A stretch of DNA of 59,068 nt from Liolophura sinensis (lineage: Eukaryota > Mollusca > Polyplacophora > Chitonida > Chitonidae). The position numbers and the translations under genes are program-made. Of the stretch, positions 1-11,267 are shown piece after piece (position 1 is the stretch's first letter; every line of letters starts with the position of its first letter). Location: positions 1 through 59,068 of the forward strand of contig NW_027018200.1 of the NCBI RefSeq assembly GCF_032854445.1. Reading direction: 5' to 3'. The notes beneath the pieces were generated by a model that ran no database searches, was not told where the DNA came from, and was given only the letters and a program-made list of their open reading frames with translations.

Positions 1-548
1 AGCAACGGCTCTTACTCCATGGAAACCAGGTTAATTTTCAATTTTTAAACAGGTGCCGATGCCTGGCCCAATTCCGCATCTTTTGGCACCTTAATGATGT
101 GGGTCAGTGTTCAATTGTACTTTTTAAAGCAGACTGTATCTAGTACTTTGTGTTTTCATGTACAAATGGTGTGGTTTTTCTACACATAAAATAAAGACAT
201 AGAGATTGTCTTGGACTTAGAAGTAAGACAATTGCTGGATGAGTTAAATGGGCTTAGCCCAAAGATTTGACGTCTTCTGGGCTACCGAAGGGCACATAAC
301 TTATAGTCAAAAGTTGAATATTGTAATGACCAGTCGCGATGGTACATAGTACAGTGTAGACGATTTCAATTAAGAAAAGACCAAGCAAAAATGCAAAAGT
401 GGAAAAAACTGTTCCAGTGCTGCTGGTAAGAGGCTAATCCGACGTATTTTCTGACGAGAAATCAAATGTGCAAACCGCGTTGCTGTCCGACCAATACTTT
501 TGGCTGTAGCGACAATTGAATGATCACTGATGACAAAAGCACGTGCCC
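1..548 (+). repeat. Unit 1 (T class)
   Basis: First unit in the window, 548 bp. Its AGGTGCC variant, GTAGACGATTTC, GTTGCTGTCC and final AAAAGCACGTGCC match unit 72 (42,920-43,469), and both are followed by a D-type unit. It alone has ATAAAATAAAGAC near 186 in place of the usual GTAGATAAAGAC, which creates an AATAAA hexamer. A base seems to be missing or added in several places compared with its relatives. Confidence 0.85.
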
Positions 549-2746
549 AGCAACGGCTCTTACTCCATGGAAACCAGGGAAAATTGCAATTTTTAAACAG
601 GTGCCGATGTCTGGCCCAATTCTGCATCTTTTGGCACCTAATGATGTGGGTCAGTGTTCAATTGTACATTTTACAGCAGACTGTATCTAGTACCTTGTGT
701 TTTTATGTACAAATGGTGTGGTTTTTCTACACGTAGATAAGACATTGAGATTTTCTTGAAATTAGAAGTAAGACAATTGCTGGGTGAGTTAAATGGGCTT
801 AGCCCAAAGATTTTGACGTATTCTGGGCTACCGAAGGGCACATAACTTATAGTCAAAAGTTGAATATTGTAATGACCAGTCGCGATGGTACATAGTACAG
901 TGTAGCCGATTTCAATTAAGAAAAAGACCAGGCAAAAATGCAAAGTGGAAAAACTGTTTCCAGTGCTGCTGGTAAGAGGCTAATCCGACTTATTTTGTGA
1001 CGAGAAATCGAATGGTGCAAACGCGTAGCTCTCCGACCAATACTTTTGGCTGTAGCGACAATTGATGATCATTTGATGACAAAATCACGTGCCCAGCAAC
1101 GGCTCTTACTCCATGCAAACCAGGTTAATTTTCAATTTTTAAACAGATGCCGATGCCTGGCCCAATTCCGCATCTTTTGGTACCTAAATCATGTGGGTCA
1201 GTGTTCAGCTGAACTTTTTAAAGCAGACTGTATCTAGTACCTTGTGTTTTTTTATGTAGAAATGGTGTGGTTTTTTCTACACGTAGATAGAGACATTGAG
1301 ATTGTCTTGGACTTAGAAGTAAGACAATTGCTGGGTGAGTTAAATGGGCTTAGCCCAAGATTTAACGTCTCTGGGCTACCGAAGGGCACATAACTTATAG
1401 TCAAAAGTTTGAATATAGTAATGACCAGTCGCGATGGTACATAGTACAGTGGTAGCCGATTTCAATTAACAAAAAGACCGGGCAAAAATGCAAAAGTGGA
1501 AAAACTGTTCCAGTGCTGCTGGTAAGAGGCTAATCCGACGTATTTTGTGACGAGAAATCGAATGGTGCAAACCGCGTTGCTCTCCGACCAATACTTTTGG
1601 CTGTAGCGACAATTGAATGATCATTGATGACAAAATCACGTGCCCAGCAACGGCTCTTACTCCATGGAAACCAGGGAAAATTGCAATTTTTTAAACAGCT
1701 GCCAACGCCTGCCCAATTCCGCATCTTTTGGCACCTTAATGATGTGGGTCAGTGTTGAATTGTATTTCTTACAGCAGACTGTATCTAGTACCTTGTGTTT
1801 TCATGTACAAATGGTGTGGTTTTTCTACACGTAGATAAAGACATTGAGATTGTCTTGGACTTAGAAGTAAGACAATTGCTGAATGAGTTAAATGGGCTTA
1901 GCCCAAAGATTTGACGTCTTCTGGGCTACCGAAGGGCACATAACTTATAGTCAAAAGTTGAATATTGTAATGACCAGTCGCGATGGTTCATAGTACAGTG
2001 TAGCCGATTTCAATTAACAAAAAGACCAGGGCAAAAATGCGAAAGTGGAAAAACTGTTCCAGTGCTTGCTGGTAAGAGGCTAATCCGACGTATTTGTGAC
2101 GAGAAATCGAATGGTGCAAACCGCGTTGCTCTCCGACCAATACTTTTGCTGTAGCGACAATTGAATGATCATTAATGACAAAATCACTTGGCCCAGCAAC
2201 GGCTCTTTCTCCATGGAAACCAGGGAAAATTGCAATTTTTTAAACAGCTGCCGATGCCTGGCCCAATTCCGCATCTTTTGGTACCTTAATGATGTGGGTG
2301 AGTGTTCAAATGTACATTCTACAGCAGACTGTATTTAGTACCTTTTGTTTTTTTATGTACAAATGGTGTGGTTTTTCTACACGTAGATAAAGACATTGAG
2401 ATTGTCTTGGACTTAGAAGTAAGACAATTGCTGAATGAGTTAAATGGGCTTAGCCCAAAAATTTGACGTCTTCTGGGCTACCGAATGGCACATAACTTAT
2501 AGACAAAAGTTGAATATTGTAATGACCAGTCGCGATGGTACATAGTACAGTGTAGCCGATTTCAATTAACAAAAAGACCAGGCAAAAATGCAAAAGTGGA
2601 AAAAACTGTTCCAGTGCTGCTGGTAAGAGGCTAATCCGTTGTATTTTGTGACGAGAAATCCAATGGTGCAAACCGCGTCGCTCTCCGACCAATACTTTTG
2701 GCTGTAGCGAAAATTGAATGATCATTGATGACAAAATCACGTGCCC
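549..2746 (+). repeat. Four units related to HOR D but without its lesions
   Basis: Units start at 549, 1095, 1646 and 2195. Unit 549 shares GATTTTCTTGAA, GACGTATTCTGG, GACTTATT and (C)GTAGCTCTCC with D units at 37,223 and 43,470. Unit 1095 carries the CAGCTGAAC marker of D units at 35,529, 37,773, 40,018 and 44,021. The end of unit 1646 (TTCATAGTAC, GCGAAAGTGG, CACTTG) matches the end of those same D units. Unit 2195 shares ACATTCTACAG, TTTAGTACCTTTTG, GAAATCCAATGG and GTCGCTCTCC with the 623-bp D units but lacks their 69-bp duplication. The block is best read as a relative of the state before the 2,245-bp tetramer formed. Confidence 0.75.
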
Positions 2747-4002
2747 AGCAACGGCTCTTACTCCATGGAAACCAGGTTAATTTTCAATTTTTAAACAGCT
2801 GCCGATGCCTGGCCCAATTCCGCATCTTTTGGGACCTTAATGTTGTGGGTCAGTGTTCAATTGTACCTTTTTACAGCAGACTGTATCTAGTACTTTGTGT
2901 TTTTCATGTACAAATGGTGTGGTTTTTCTACACATAGATAAAGACATTGAGATTGTCTTGGACTTAGAAGTAAGACAATTGCTGAATGAGTTAAATGGGC
3001 TTAGCCCAAAAATTTGACGTCTTCTGGGTTACCGAAGGGCACATAACTTATAGTCAAAAGTTGAATATTGTAATGACCAGTCGCGATGGTACATAGTACA
3101 GTGTAGCCGATTTCAATTAACAAAACGACCAGGCAAAAATGCAAAAGTGGAAAAAACTGTTCCAGTGCTGCTGGTAAGAGGCTAATCCAACGTATTTTGT
3201 GACGAGATATGGAATGGTGCAAACCGCGTTGCTCTCCGACCAATTCTGTTGGCTGTAGCGACAATTGAATGATCATTGATGACAAAATCACGTGCCTAGC
3301 AACGGCTCTTACTCCATGGAAACCAGGGAAAATTGCAATTTTTTAAACAGCTGCCGATGCCTGGCCCAATTCCGCATCTTTTGGCACCTTAATTATGTGG
3401 GTCAGTGTTCAATTGTACTTTTTAAAGCAGACTGTATCTAGTACTTTGTGTTTTTCATGTACAAATGGTGTGGTTTTTCCACACATTGATAAAGACATTG
3501 AGATTGTCTTGGACTTAGAAGTAAGACAATTGCTGGATGAGTTAAATGGGCTTAGCCCAAAGATTTGACGTCTTCTGGGCTACCGAAGGGCACATAACTT
3601 ATAGTCAAAAGTTGAATATATTAATGACCAGTCGCGATGGTACATAGTACAGTGTAGCCGATTTCAATTAACAAAAAGACCAGGCAAAAATGCAAAAGTG
3701 GAAAAAACTGTTCCAGTGCTGCTGGTAAGAGGCTAATCCGACGTATTTTGTGACGAGAAATCGAATGGTGCAAACCGCGTTGCCAGTCGCGATGGTACAT
3801 AGTACAGTGTATCCGATTTCAATTCACAAAAAGACCAGGCAAAAATGCAAAAGTGGAAAAACTGTCCCAGTGCTGCTGGTAAGAGGCTAATCCGACGTAT
3901 TTTGTGACGAGAAATTGAATGGTGCAAACCGTGTCGCTCTCCGACCAATACTTTTGGCTGTAGCGACAATTGAATGATCATTGATGACAAAATCATGTGC
4001 CC
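2747..4002 (+). repeat. Linking units 6 and 7; unit 7 carries the first 154-bp duplication
   Basis: Unit 6 is 2747-3297 (T class, 551 bp). Unit 7 is 3298-4002 (G class, 705 bp), with subrepeats starting at 3628 and 3783; the one-base difference from 154 lies in an A run. Unit 7 ends with CATGTGCC instead of CACGTGCC, as do units 14 and 71, each of which also comes just before an AGGTGCC-type unit. Unit 7 therefore looks like the last unit of an earlier HOR A copy. Confidence 0.8.
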
Positions 4003-4522
4003 AGCAACGGCTCTTACTCCATGGAAACCAGGTTAATTTTCAATTTTTAAACAGGTGCCGATGCCTGGCCCAATTCCGCATCTTTTGGCACCTTAATGAT
4101 GTGGGTCAGTGTTCAATTGTACTTTTTAAAGCAGACTGTATCTAGTACTTTGTGTTTTTCATGTACAAATGGTATGGTTTTTCTACACATAGATAAAGAC
4201 ATAGAGATTGTCTTGGACTTAGAAGTAAGACAATTGCTGGGTGAGTTAAATGGGCTTAGCCCAAAGAATTGACGTCTTCTGGGCTACCGAAGGGCACATA
4301 ACTTATAGCCAAAAGTTGAATATATTATTGACCAGTCGCGATGGTACATAGTACAGTGTAGACGATTTCAATTAAGAAAAAGACCAGGCAAAAATGCAAA
4401 AGTGGAAAAAACTGTTCCAGTGCTGCTGGTAAGAGGCTAATCCGTTGTATTTTGTGACGAGAAATCGAATGGTGCAAACCGCGTTGCTGTCCGACCAATA
4501 CTTTTGGCTGTAGCGACAATTG

Positions 4523-4532
4523 AATGATCATT
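4523..4532 (+). other. Palindrome AATGATCATT, representative copy
   Basis: This perfect ten-base palindrome lies about 20 bases before the CACGTG position. Many units have the variant AATGATCACT or AATAATCA, which breaks the symmetry. No function is assigned. Confidence 0.5.
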
Positions 4533-4721
4533 GATGACAAAATTACGTGCCCAGCAACGGCTCTTACTCCATGGAAACCAGGTTAATTTTCAATTTTTAA
4601 ACAGCTGCCGATGCCTGGCCCAATTCCGCATCTTTTGGCACCTTAATGATGTGGGTCAGTGTTCAATTGTACTTTTTACAGCAGACTGTATCTAGTACCT
4701 TGTGTTTTTTATGTACAAATG

Positions 4722-4738
4722 GTGTGGTTTTTCTACAC
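4722..4738 (+). other. Hairpin GTGTGG-TTTTT-CTACAC, representative copy
   Basis: Six-base arms flank a five-T loop. In most units one pair is G opposite T (a G-U pair if transcribed). In several units, for example near 11,440, 15,200, 20,915 and 55,550, the right arm is CCACAC and the match is perfect. A few units (GGTATGG near 4,170, 8,180 and 43,090) lose a pair. Structure is seen; function is unknown. Confidence 0.6.
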
Positions 4739-4800
4739 GTAGATAAAGACATTGAGATTGTCTTGGACTTAGAAGTAAGACATTTGCTGAATGAGTTAAA

Positions 4801-4835
4801 TGGGCTTAGCCCAAAGATTTGACGTCTTCTGGGCT
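4801..4835 (+). other. Three-armed inverted repeat TGGGCT / AGCCCA / TGGGCT
   Basis: TGGGCT-T-AGCCCA is a near-perfect palindrome (4,801-4,813), and a third arm TGGGCT lies at 4,830-4,835 after a GACGTC palindrome. The middle arm can pair with either neighbour, giving two exclusive hairpins. It is present in most units; variants include GGGCTTGGCCC near 50,680, 52,330, 52,876, 56,727 and 58,924. Confidence 0.6.
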
Positions 4836-5101
4836 ACCGAAGGGCACATAACTTATAGTCAAAAGTTGAATATAGTAATGACCAGTCGCGATGGTACATA
4901 GTACAGTGTAGCCGATTTCAATTAACAAAAAGACCAGGCAAAAATGTAAAAGTGGAAAAACTGTTCCAGTGCTGCTGGTAAGAGGCTAATCCGACGTATT
5001 TTGTGACGAAAAATCGAATGGTGCAAACCGCGTTGCTCTCCGACCAATACTTTTGGCTGTAGCGACAATTGAATGATCACTGATGACAACATCACGTGCC
5101 C

Positions 5102-5653
5102 AGCAACGGCTCTTTCTCCATGGAAACCAGGGAAAATTGCAATTTTTCAAACAGCTGCCGATGCCTGGCCCAATTCCGCATCTTTTGGTACCTTAATGAT
5201 GTGGGTCAGTGTTCAATTGTACTTTTTACAGCAGACTGTATCTAGTACTTTGTGTTTTTCATGTACAAAATTTTGTGGTTTTTCTACACGTAGATAAAGA
5301 CATTGAGATTGTCTTGGACTTAGAAGTAAGACAATTGCTGGGTGAGTTAAATGGGCTTAGCCCAAAGATTTGACGTCTTCTGGGCTACCGAAGGGCACAT
5401 AACTTATAGTCAAAAGTTGAATATTGTAATGACCAGTCGCGATGGTACATAGTACAGTGTAGCCGATTTCAATTAACAAAAAGACCAGGCAAAAATGCAA
5501 AAGTGGAAAAAACTGTTCCAGTGCTGCTGGTAAGAGGCTAATCCGTTGTATTTTGTGACGAGAATTCGAATGGTGCAAACCGCGTTGCTGTCCGACCAAT
5601 ACTTTTGGCTGTAGCGACAATTGAATGATCATTGATGACAAAATCACGTGCCC
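5102..5653 (+). repeat. Reference standard monomer (unit 10, G class, 552 bp)
   Basis: This unit serves as a map of the basic monomer. In order it holds AGCAACGG at the start, CCATGG near offset 17, an A/T-rich stretch and CAGCTG near offsets 35-57, GGTACC near 87, a pyrimidine run ending TTTTTACAG|CAG at 5,231, TTTTTCTACACGTAG near 175, AGTTAAATGGGCTTAGCCCA near 245, GACGTCTTCTGGGCT, the 154-bp segment that is duplicated in longer units (begins CCAGTCGCGATGG), CTGGTAAGAGG at 5,528, TGTGACGAGAATTCG, CCGACCAATAC, AATGATCATT, and CACGTG just before the next unit. I count 17 CpG dinucleotides in it. Confidence 0.9.
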
Positions 5654-6744
5654 AGCAAAGGCTCTTACTCCATGGAAACCAGGTTAATTTTCAATTTTTA
5701 AACAGCTGCCGATGCCTGGCCCAATTCCGCATATTTTGGCACCTTAATGATGTGGGTGAGTGTTCAATTGTACTTTTTACAGCAGACTGTATCTAGTACC
5801 TTGTGTTTTTTATGTACAAATGGTGTGGTTTTTCTACACGTAGATAAAGACATTGAGATTGTCTTGGACTTAGAAGTAAGACAATTGCTGAATGAGTTAA
5901 ATGGGCTTTAGCCCAAAGATTTGACGTCTTCTGGGCTACCGAAGGGCACATAACTTATAGTCAAAAGTTGAATATAGTAATAACCAGTCGCGATGGTACA
6001 TAGTACAGTGTAGCCGATTTCAATTAAGAAAAAGACCAGGCAAAAATGCAAAAGTGGATAAACTGTTCCAGTGCTGCTGGTAAGAGGCTAATCCGACGTA
6101 TTTTGTGACGAAAAATCGAATGGTGCAAACCGCGTTGCTCTCCGACCAATACTTTTGGCTGTAGCGACAATTGAATGATCACTGATGACAAAATCACGTG
6201 CCCAGCAACGGCTCTTTCTCCATGGAAACCAGGTTAATTTTCAATTTTTAAACAGCTGCCGATGCCTGGCCCAATTCCGCATCTTTTCACACCTTAATGA
6301 TGTGGGTGAGTGTTCAATTGTACATTCTACAGCAGACTGTATTTAGTACCTTTTGTTTTTTATGTACAAATGGTGTGGTTTTTCTACACGTAGATAAAGA
6401 CATTGAGATTGTCTTGGACTTAGAAGTAAGACAATTCCTGAATGAGTTAAATGAGCTTAGCCCAAAGATTTAACGTCTTCTGGGCTACCGAAGAGCACAT
6501 AACTTATAGTCAAAATTTCAATATAGTAATGACCAGTCGCGATGGTACATAGTACAGTGTAACCGATTTCAATTAACAAAAAGACCAGGCAAAAATGCAA
6601 AACTGGAAAAAACTGTTCCAGTGCTGCTGGTAAGAGGCTAATCCGACGTATTTTGTGACGAGAAATCGAATGGTGCAAACCGCGTTGCTCTCCGACCAAT
6701 TCTGTTGGCTGTAGCGACAATTGAATGATCATTGATGACAAAAT

Positions 6745-6750
6745 CACGTG
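6745..6750 (+). promoter_or_regulatory. CACGTG box at the unit boundary, representative copy
   Basis: ATCACGTG lies just before AGCAACGG. By hand count about 80 of 99 unit ends keep CACGTG, and about 19 have a change (CACTTG, CATGTG, TACGTG, CTTGTG, CACATG or CACGGG). CACGTG is the core E-box/G-box bound by bHLH-zip or bZIP factors, and RTCACRTG is the budding-yeast centromere element I bound by Cbf1. Binding here is inference. Confidence 0.4.
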
Positions 6751-7636
6751 CCCAGCAACGGCTCTTACTCCATGGAAACCAGGGAAAATTGCAATTTTTT
6801 AAACAGCTGCCGATGCCTGGCCCAATTCCGCATCTTTTGGCACCTTAATGATGTGGGTCAGTGTTCAATTGTACTTTTTAAAGCAGACTGTATCTAGTAG
6901 TTTGTGTTTTTCATGTAGAAATGGTGTGGTTTTTCTACACGTAGATAAAGACATTGAAATTGTCTTGGACTTAGAAGTAAGACAATTGCTGAATGAGTTA
7001 AATGGGCTTAGCCCAAAGATTTGACGTCTTCTGGGCTACCGAAGGGCACATAACTTATAGTCAAAAGTTGAATATAGTAATGACCAGTCGCGATGGTACA
7101 TAGTACAGTGTAGCCGATTTCAATTAAGAAAAAGACCAGGCAAAAATGCAAAAGTGGAAAAAAACTGTTCCAGTGCTGCTGGTAAGAGGCTAATCCGTTG
7201 TATTTTGTGACGAGAATTCGAATGGTGCAAACCGCGTTGCTGTCCGACCAATACTTTTGGCTGTAGCGACAATTGAATGATCATTGATGACAAAATCACT
7301 TGCCCAGCAAGGGCTGTTACTCCATGGAAATCAGGGAAATTTGCAATTTTTTAAACGGCTGCCGATGCCTGGCCCAATTCCGCATCTTTTGGCACCTTAA
7401 TGATGTGGGTCAGTGTTCAATTGTACTTTTTACAGCAGACTGTATCTAGTACCTTGTGTTTTTTTATGTACAAATGGTGTGGTTTTTCTACACGTAGATA
7501 AAGACATTGAGATTGTCTTGGACTTAGAAGTAAGACAATTGCTGAATGAGTTAAATGGGCTTAGCCCAAAGATTTGACGTCTTCTGGGCTACCGAAGGGC
7601 ACATAACTTATAGTCAAGAGTTGAATATAGTAATGA

Positions 7637-7944
7637 CCAGTCGCGATGGTACATAGTACAGTGTAGCCGATTTCAATTAACAAAAAGACCAGCCAAAAAT
7701 GCAAAAGTGGAAAAACTGTTCCAGTGCTGCTGGTAAGAGGCTAATCCGACGTATTTTGTGACGAGAAATCGAATGGTGCAAACCGCGTTGCCAGTCGCGA
7801 TGGTACATAGTACAGTGTATCCGATTTCAATTAACAAAAAGACCAGGCAAAAATGCAAAAGTGGAAAAACTGTTCCAGTGCTGCTGGTAAGAGGCTAATC
7901 CGACGTATTTTGTGACGAGAAATCGAATGGTGCAAACCGTGTCG
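7637..7944 (+). repeat. 154-bp internal subrepeat, clean two-copy example (unit 14)
   Basis: CCAGTCGCGATGG begins at 7,637 and again at 7,791, exactly 154 bp apart. The segment runs from CCAGTCGCG to GCAAACCGCGTTG. The junction GCGTTG|CCAGTCGCG does not occur in standard monomers, where GCGTTG is followed by CTCTCC or CTGTCC and CCAGTCGCG is preceded by AATGA or AATAA. The parents share only one base (C) at the breakpoint. The same junction recurs in 26 units, so it probably arose once and then spread by exchange. Confidence 0.92.
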
Positions 7945-8010
7945 CTCTCCGACCAATACTTTTGGCTGTAGCGACAATTGAATGATCATTGATGACAAAA
8001 TCATGTGCCC

Positions 8011-10790
8011 AACAACGGCTCTTACTCCATGGAAACCAGGTTAATTTTCAATTTTTAAACAGGTGCCGATGCCTGGCCCAATTCCGCATCTTTTGGCACC
8101 TTAATGATGTGGGTCAGTGTTCAATTGTACTTTTTAAAGCAGACTGTATCTAGTACTTTGTGTTTTTCATGTACAAATGGTATGGTTTTTCTACACATAG
8201 ATAAAGACATAGAGATTGTCTTGGACTTAGAAGTAAGACAATTGCTGGGTGAGTTAAATGGGCTTAGCCCAAAGATTTGACGTCTTCTGGGCTACCGAAG
8301 GGCACATAACTTATAGCCAAAAGTTGAATATATTAATGACCAGTCGCGATGGTACATAGTACAGTGTAGACGATTTCAATTAAGAAAAAGACCAGGCAAA
8401 AATGCAAAAGTGGAAAAAACTGTTCCAGTGCTGCTGGTAAGAGGCTAATCCGACGTATTTTGTGACGAGAAATCGAATGGTGCAAACCGCGTTGCTGTCC
8501 GACCAATACTTTTGGCTGTAGCGACAATTGAATGATCATTGATGACAAAATTACGTGCCCAGCAACGGCTCTTACTCCATGGAAACCAGGTTAATTTTCA
8601 ATTTTTAAACAGCTGCCGATGCCTGGCCCAATTCCGCATCTTTTGGCACCTTAATGATGTGGGTCAGTGTTCAATTGTACTTTTTACAGCAGACTGTATC
8701 TAGTACCTTGTGTTTTTTATGTACAAATGGTGTGGTTTTTCTACACGTAGATAAAGACATTGAGATTGTCTTGGACTTAGAAGTAAGACATTTGCTGAAT
8801 GAGTTAAATGGGCTTAGCCCAAAGATTTGACGTCTTCTGGGCTACCGAAGGGCACATAACTTATAGTCAAAAGTTGAATATAGTAATGACCAGTCGCGAT
8901 GGTACATAGTAGAGTGTAGCCGATTTCAATTAACAAAAAGACCAGGCAAAAATGTAAAAGTGGAAAAACTGTTCCAGTGCTGCTGGTAAGAGGCTAATCC
9001 GACGTATTTTGTGACGAGAAATCGAATGGTGCAAACCGCGTTGCTCTCCGACCAATACTTTTGGCTGTAGCGACAATTGAATGATCACTGATGACAACAT
9101 CACGTGCCCAGCAACGGCTCTTTCTATATGGAAACCAGGGAAAATTGCAATTTTTCAAACAGCTGCCGATGCCTGGCCCAATTCCGCATCTTTTGGTACC
9201 TTAATGATGTGGGTCAGTGTTCAATTGTACTTTTTACAGCAGACTGTATCTAGTACTTTGTGTTTTTCATGTACAAATTTTGTGGTTTTTCTACACGTAG
9301 ATAAAGACATTGAGATTGTCTTGGACTTAGAAGTAAGACAATTGCTGGGTGAGTTAAATGGGCTTAGCCCAAAGATTTGACGTCTTCTGGGCTACCGAAG
9401 GGCACATAACTTATAGTCAAAAGTTGAATATTGTAATGACCAGTCGCGATGGTACATAGTACAGTGTAGCCGATTTCAATTAACAAAAAGACCAGGCAAA
9501 AATGCAAAAGTGGAAAAAACTGTTCCAGTGCTGCTGGTAAGAGGCTAATCCGTTGTATTTTGTGACGAGAATTTGAATGGTGCAAACCGCGTTGCTGTCC
9601 GACCAATACTTTTGGCTGTAGCGACAATTGAATGATCATTGATGACAAAATCACGTGCCCAGCAACGGCTCTTACTCCATGGAAACCAGGTTAATTTTCA
9701 ATTTTTAAACAGCTGCCGATGCCTGGCCCAATTCCGCATATTTCGGCACCTTAATGATGTGGGTGAGTGTTCAATTGTACTTTTTACAGCAGACTGTATC
9801 TAGTACCTTGTGTTTTTTATGTACAAATGGTGTGGTTTTTCTACACGTAGATAAAGACATTGAGATTGTCTTGGACTTAGAAGTAAGACAATTGCTGAAT
9901 GAGTTAAATGGGCTTAGCCCAAAGATTTGACGTCTTCTGGGCTACCGAAGGGCACATAACTTATAGTCAAAAGTTGAATATAGTAATGACCAGTCGCGAT
10001 GGTACATAGTAGAGTGTAGCCGATTTCAATTAACAAAAAGACCAGGCAAAAATGCAAAAGTGGATAAACTGTTCCAGTGCTGCTGGTAAGAGGCTAATCC
10101 GACGTATTTTGTGACGAAAAATCGAATGGTGCAAACCGCGTTGCTCTCCGACCAATACTTTTGGCTGTAGCGACAATTGAATGATCACTGATGACAAAAT
10201 CACGTGCCCAGCAACGGCTCTTTCTCCATGGAAACCAGGTTAATTTTCAATTTTTAAACAGCTGCCGATGCCTGGCCCAATTCCGCATCTTTTCACACCT
10301 TAATGATGTGGGTGAGTGTTCAATTGTACATTCTACAGCAGACTGTATTTAGTACCTTTTGTTTTTTATGTACAAATGGTGTGGTTTTTCTACACGTAGA
10401 TAAAGACATTGAGATTGTCTTGGACTTAGAAATAAGACAATTCCTGAATGAGTTAAATGAGCTTAGCCCAAAGATTTAACGTCTTCTGGGCTACCGAAGA
10501 GCACATAACTTATAGTCAAAATTTCAATATAGTAATGACCAGTCGCGATGGTACATAGTACAGTGTAACCGATTTCAATTAACAAAAAGACCAGGCAAAA
10601 ATGCAAAACTGGAAAAAACTGTTCCAGTGCTGCTGGTAAGAGGCTAATCCGACGTATTTTGTGACGAGAAATCGAATGGTGCAAACCGCGTTGCTCTCCG
10701 ACCAATTCTGTTGGCTGTAGCGACAATTGAATGATCATTGATGACAAAATCACGGGCCCAGCAACGGCTCTTACTCCATGGAAACCAGGG
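8011..10790 (+). repeat. HOR A, copy 2, truncated after about five units
   Basis: Units start at 8011, 8561, 9110, 9661 and 10,210 and match copy 1 units in order and in marker variants. Shared details include GGTATGGTTTTT and GTAGACGATTTC in the first unit and TTCACACC plus CACTAAT-free ATTCCTGAATG context in the fifth. Scattered differences exist: CATATTTCGG at 9,737 against CATATTTTGG in copy 1, and the first unit's CCGACGTATT against CCGTTGTATT. The copy stops about 30 bp into its sixth unit, at the rearrangement near 10,790. Confidence 0.9.
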
Positions 10791-11267
10791 ATGATTTCCT
10801 GAATGAGTTAAATGGGCTTAGCCCAAAGATTTGACGTCTTCTGGGCTACCGAAGGGCACATAACTTATAGTCAAAAGTTGAATATAGTAATAACCAGTCG
10901 CGATGGTACATAGTACAGTGTAGCCGATTTCAATTAACAAAAAGACCAGGCAAAAATGCAAAATTTTAAAAACTGTTCCAGTGCTGCTGGTAAGAGGCTA
11001 ATCCGACGTATTTTGTAACGAGAAATCGAAAGGTGCAAACCGCGTTGCCAGTCGCGATGGTACATAGTACAGTGTAGCAGATTTTAATTAACAAAAAGAC
11101 CAGGCAAAAATGCAAAAGTGGAAAAACTGTTCCAGTGCTGCTGGTAAGAGGCTAATCCGACTTATTTTGTGACGAGAAATAGAATGGTGCAAACCGCGTT
11201 CCTCTCCGACCAATACTTTTGGCTGTAGCGACAATTGAATGATCACTGATGACAAAATCACGTGCCT
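10760..11267 (+). repeat. Chimeric unit 20 with a ~195-bp internal deletion
   Basis: The unit starts as a HOR A G-class unit, but after ACCAGGGA it jumps to TTCCTGAATGAG, which normally lies about 195 bp further on. Four bases (TGAT) at the junction match neither parent at that position. The rest is B-type: ATGCAAAATTTTAAAAACTG, TGTAACGAG, CGAAAGG and a two-copy 154-bp array at 10,894-11,201. At 508 bp it is the shortest complete unit. It forms the boundary between HOR A and HOR B. Confidence 0.88.

Larger units (their letters stand above)
4003..8010 (+). repeat. HOR A, copy 1 (seven units, 4,008 bp)
   Basis: Units start at 4003 (T, AGGTGCC), 4553 (T, ACATTTGCTGAATG), 5102 (G, TTTTTCAAACAG and ACAAAATTTTGTGG), 5654 (T, CGCATATTTTGG), 6204 (T, ACATTCTACAG and ATTCCTGAATG), 6754 (G) and 7306 (G, 705 bp with the 154-bp duplication). 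Each marker recurs at the matching place in the next copy at offsets of 4,006-4,008 bp. The unit at 5654 has AGCAAAGG at its start. Confidence 0.9.

Noticed and set aside
186-196. Polyadenylation hexamer AATAAA in unit 1
   Set aside because: It comes from a local change in one unit (ATAAAATAAAGAC against GTAGATAAAGAC) and is absent from the other units, so it is not a satellite feature.
5357-5647. Recurring minus-strand open frame of about 96 codons (also near 2450, 3001, 6457, 9364, 10463, 11522, 15279, 20993 and 57829), with a hydrophobic middle
   Set aside because: It is the same repeat read many times. The frame is broken in most units by single-base indels in A runs and by stops, its length varies from 60 to 147 codons with the unit rearrangements, and I recognise no protein family. 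No sign of selection on the frame is visible.
9081-9380. Plus-strand open frames of 60-99 codons (for example at 9081, 49142 and 57546)
   Set aside because: They cross the unit boundary, occur only where chance removes stops, and end in GATTTGA or GATTTAA of the repeat. No coding features are seen.
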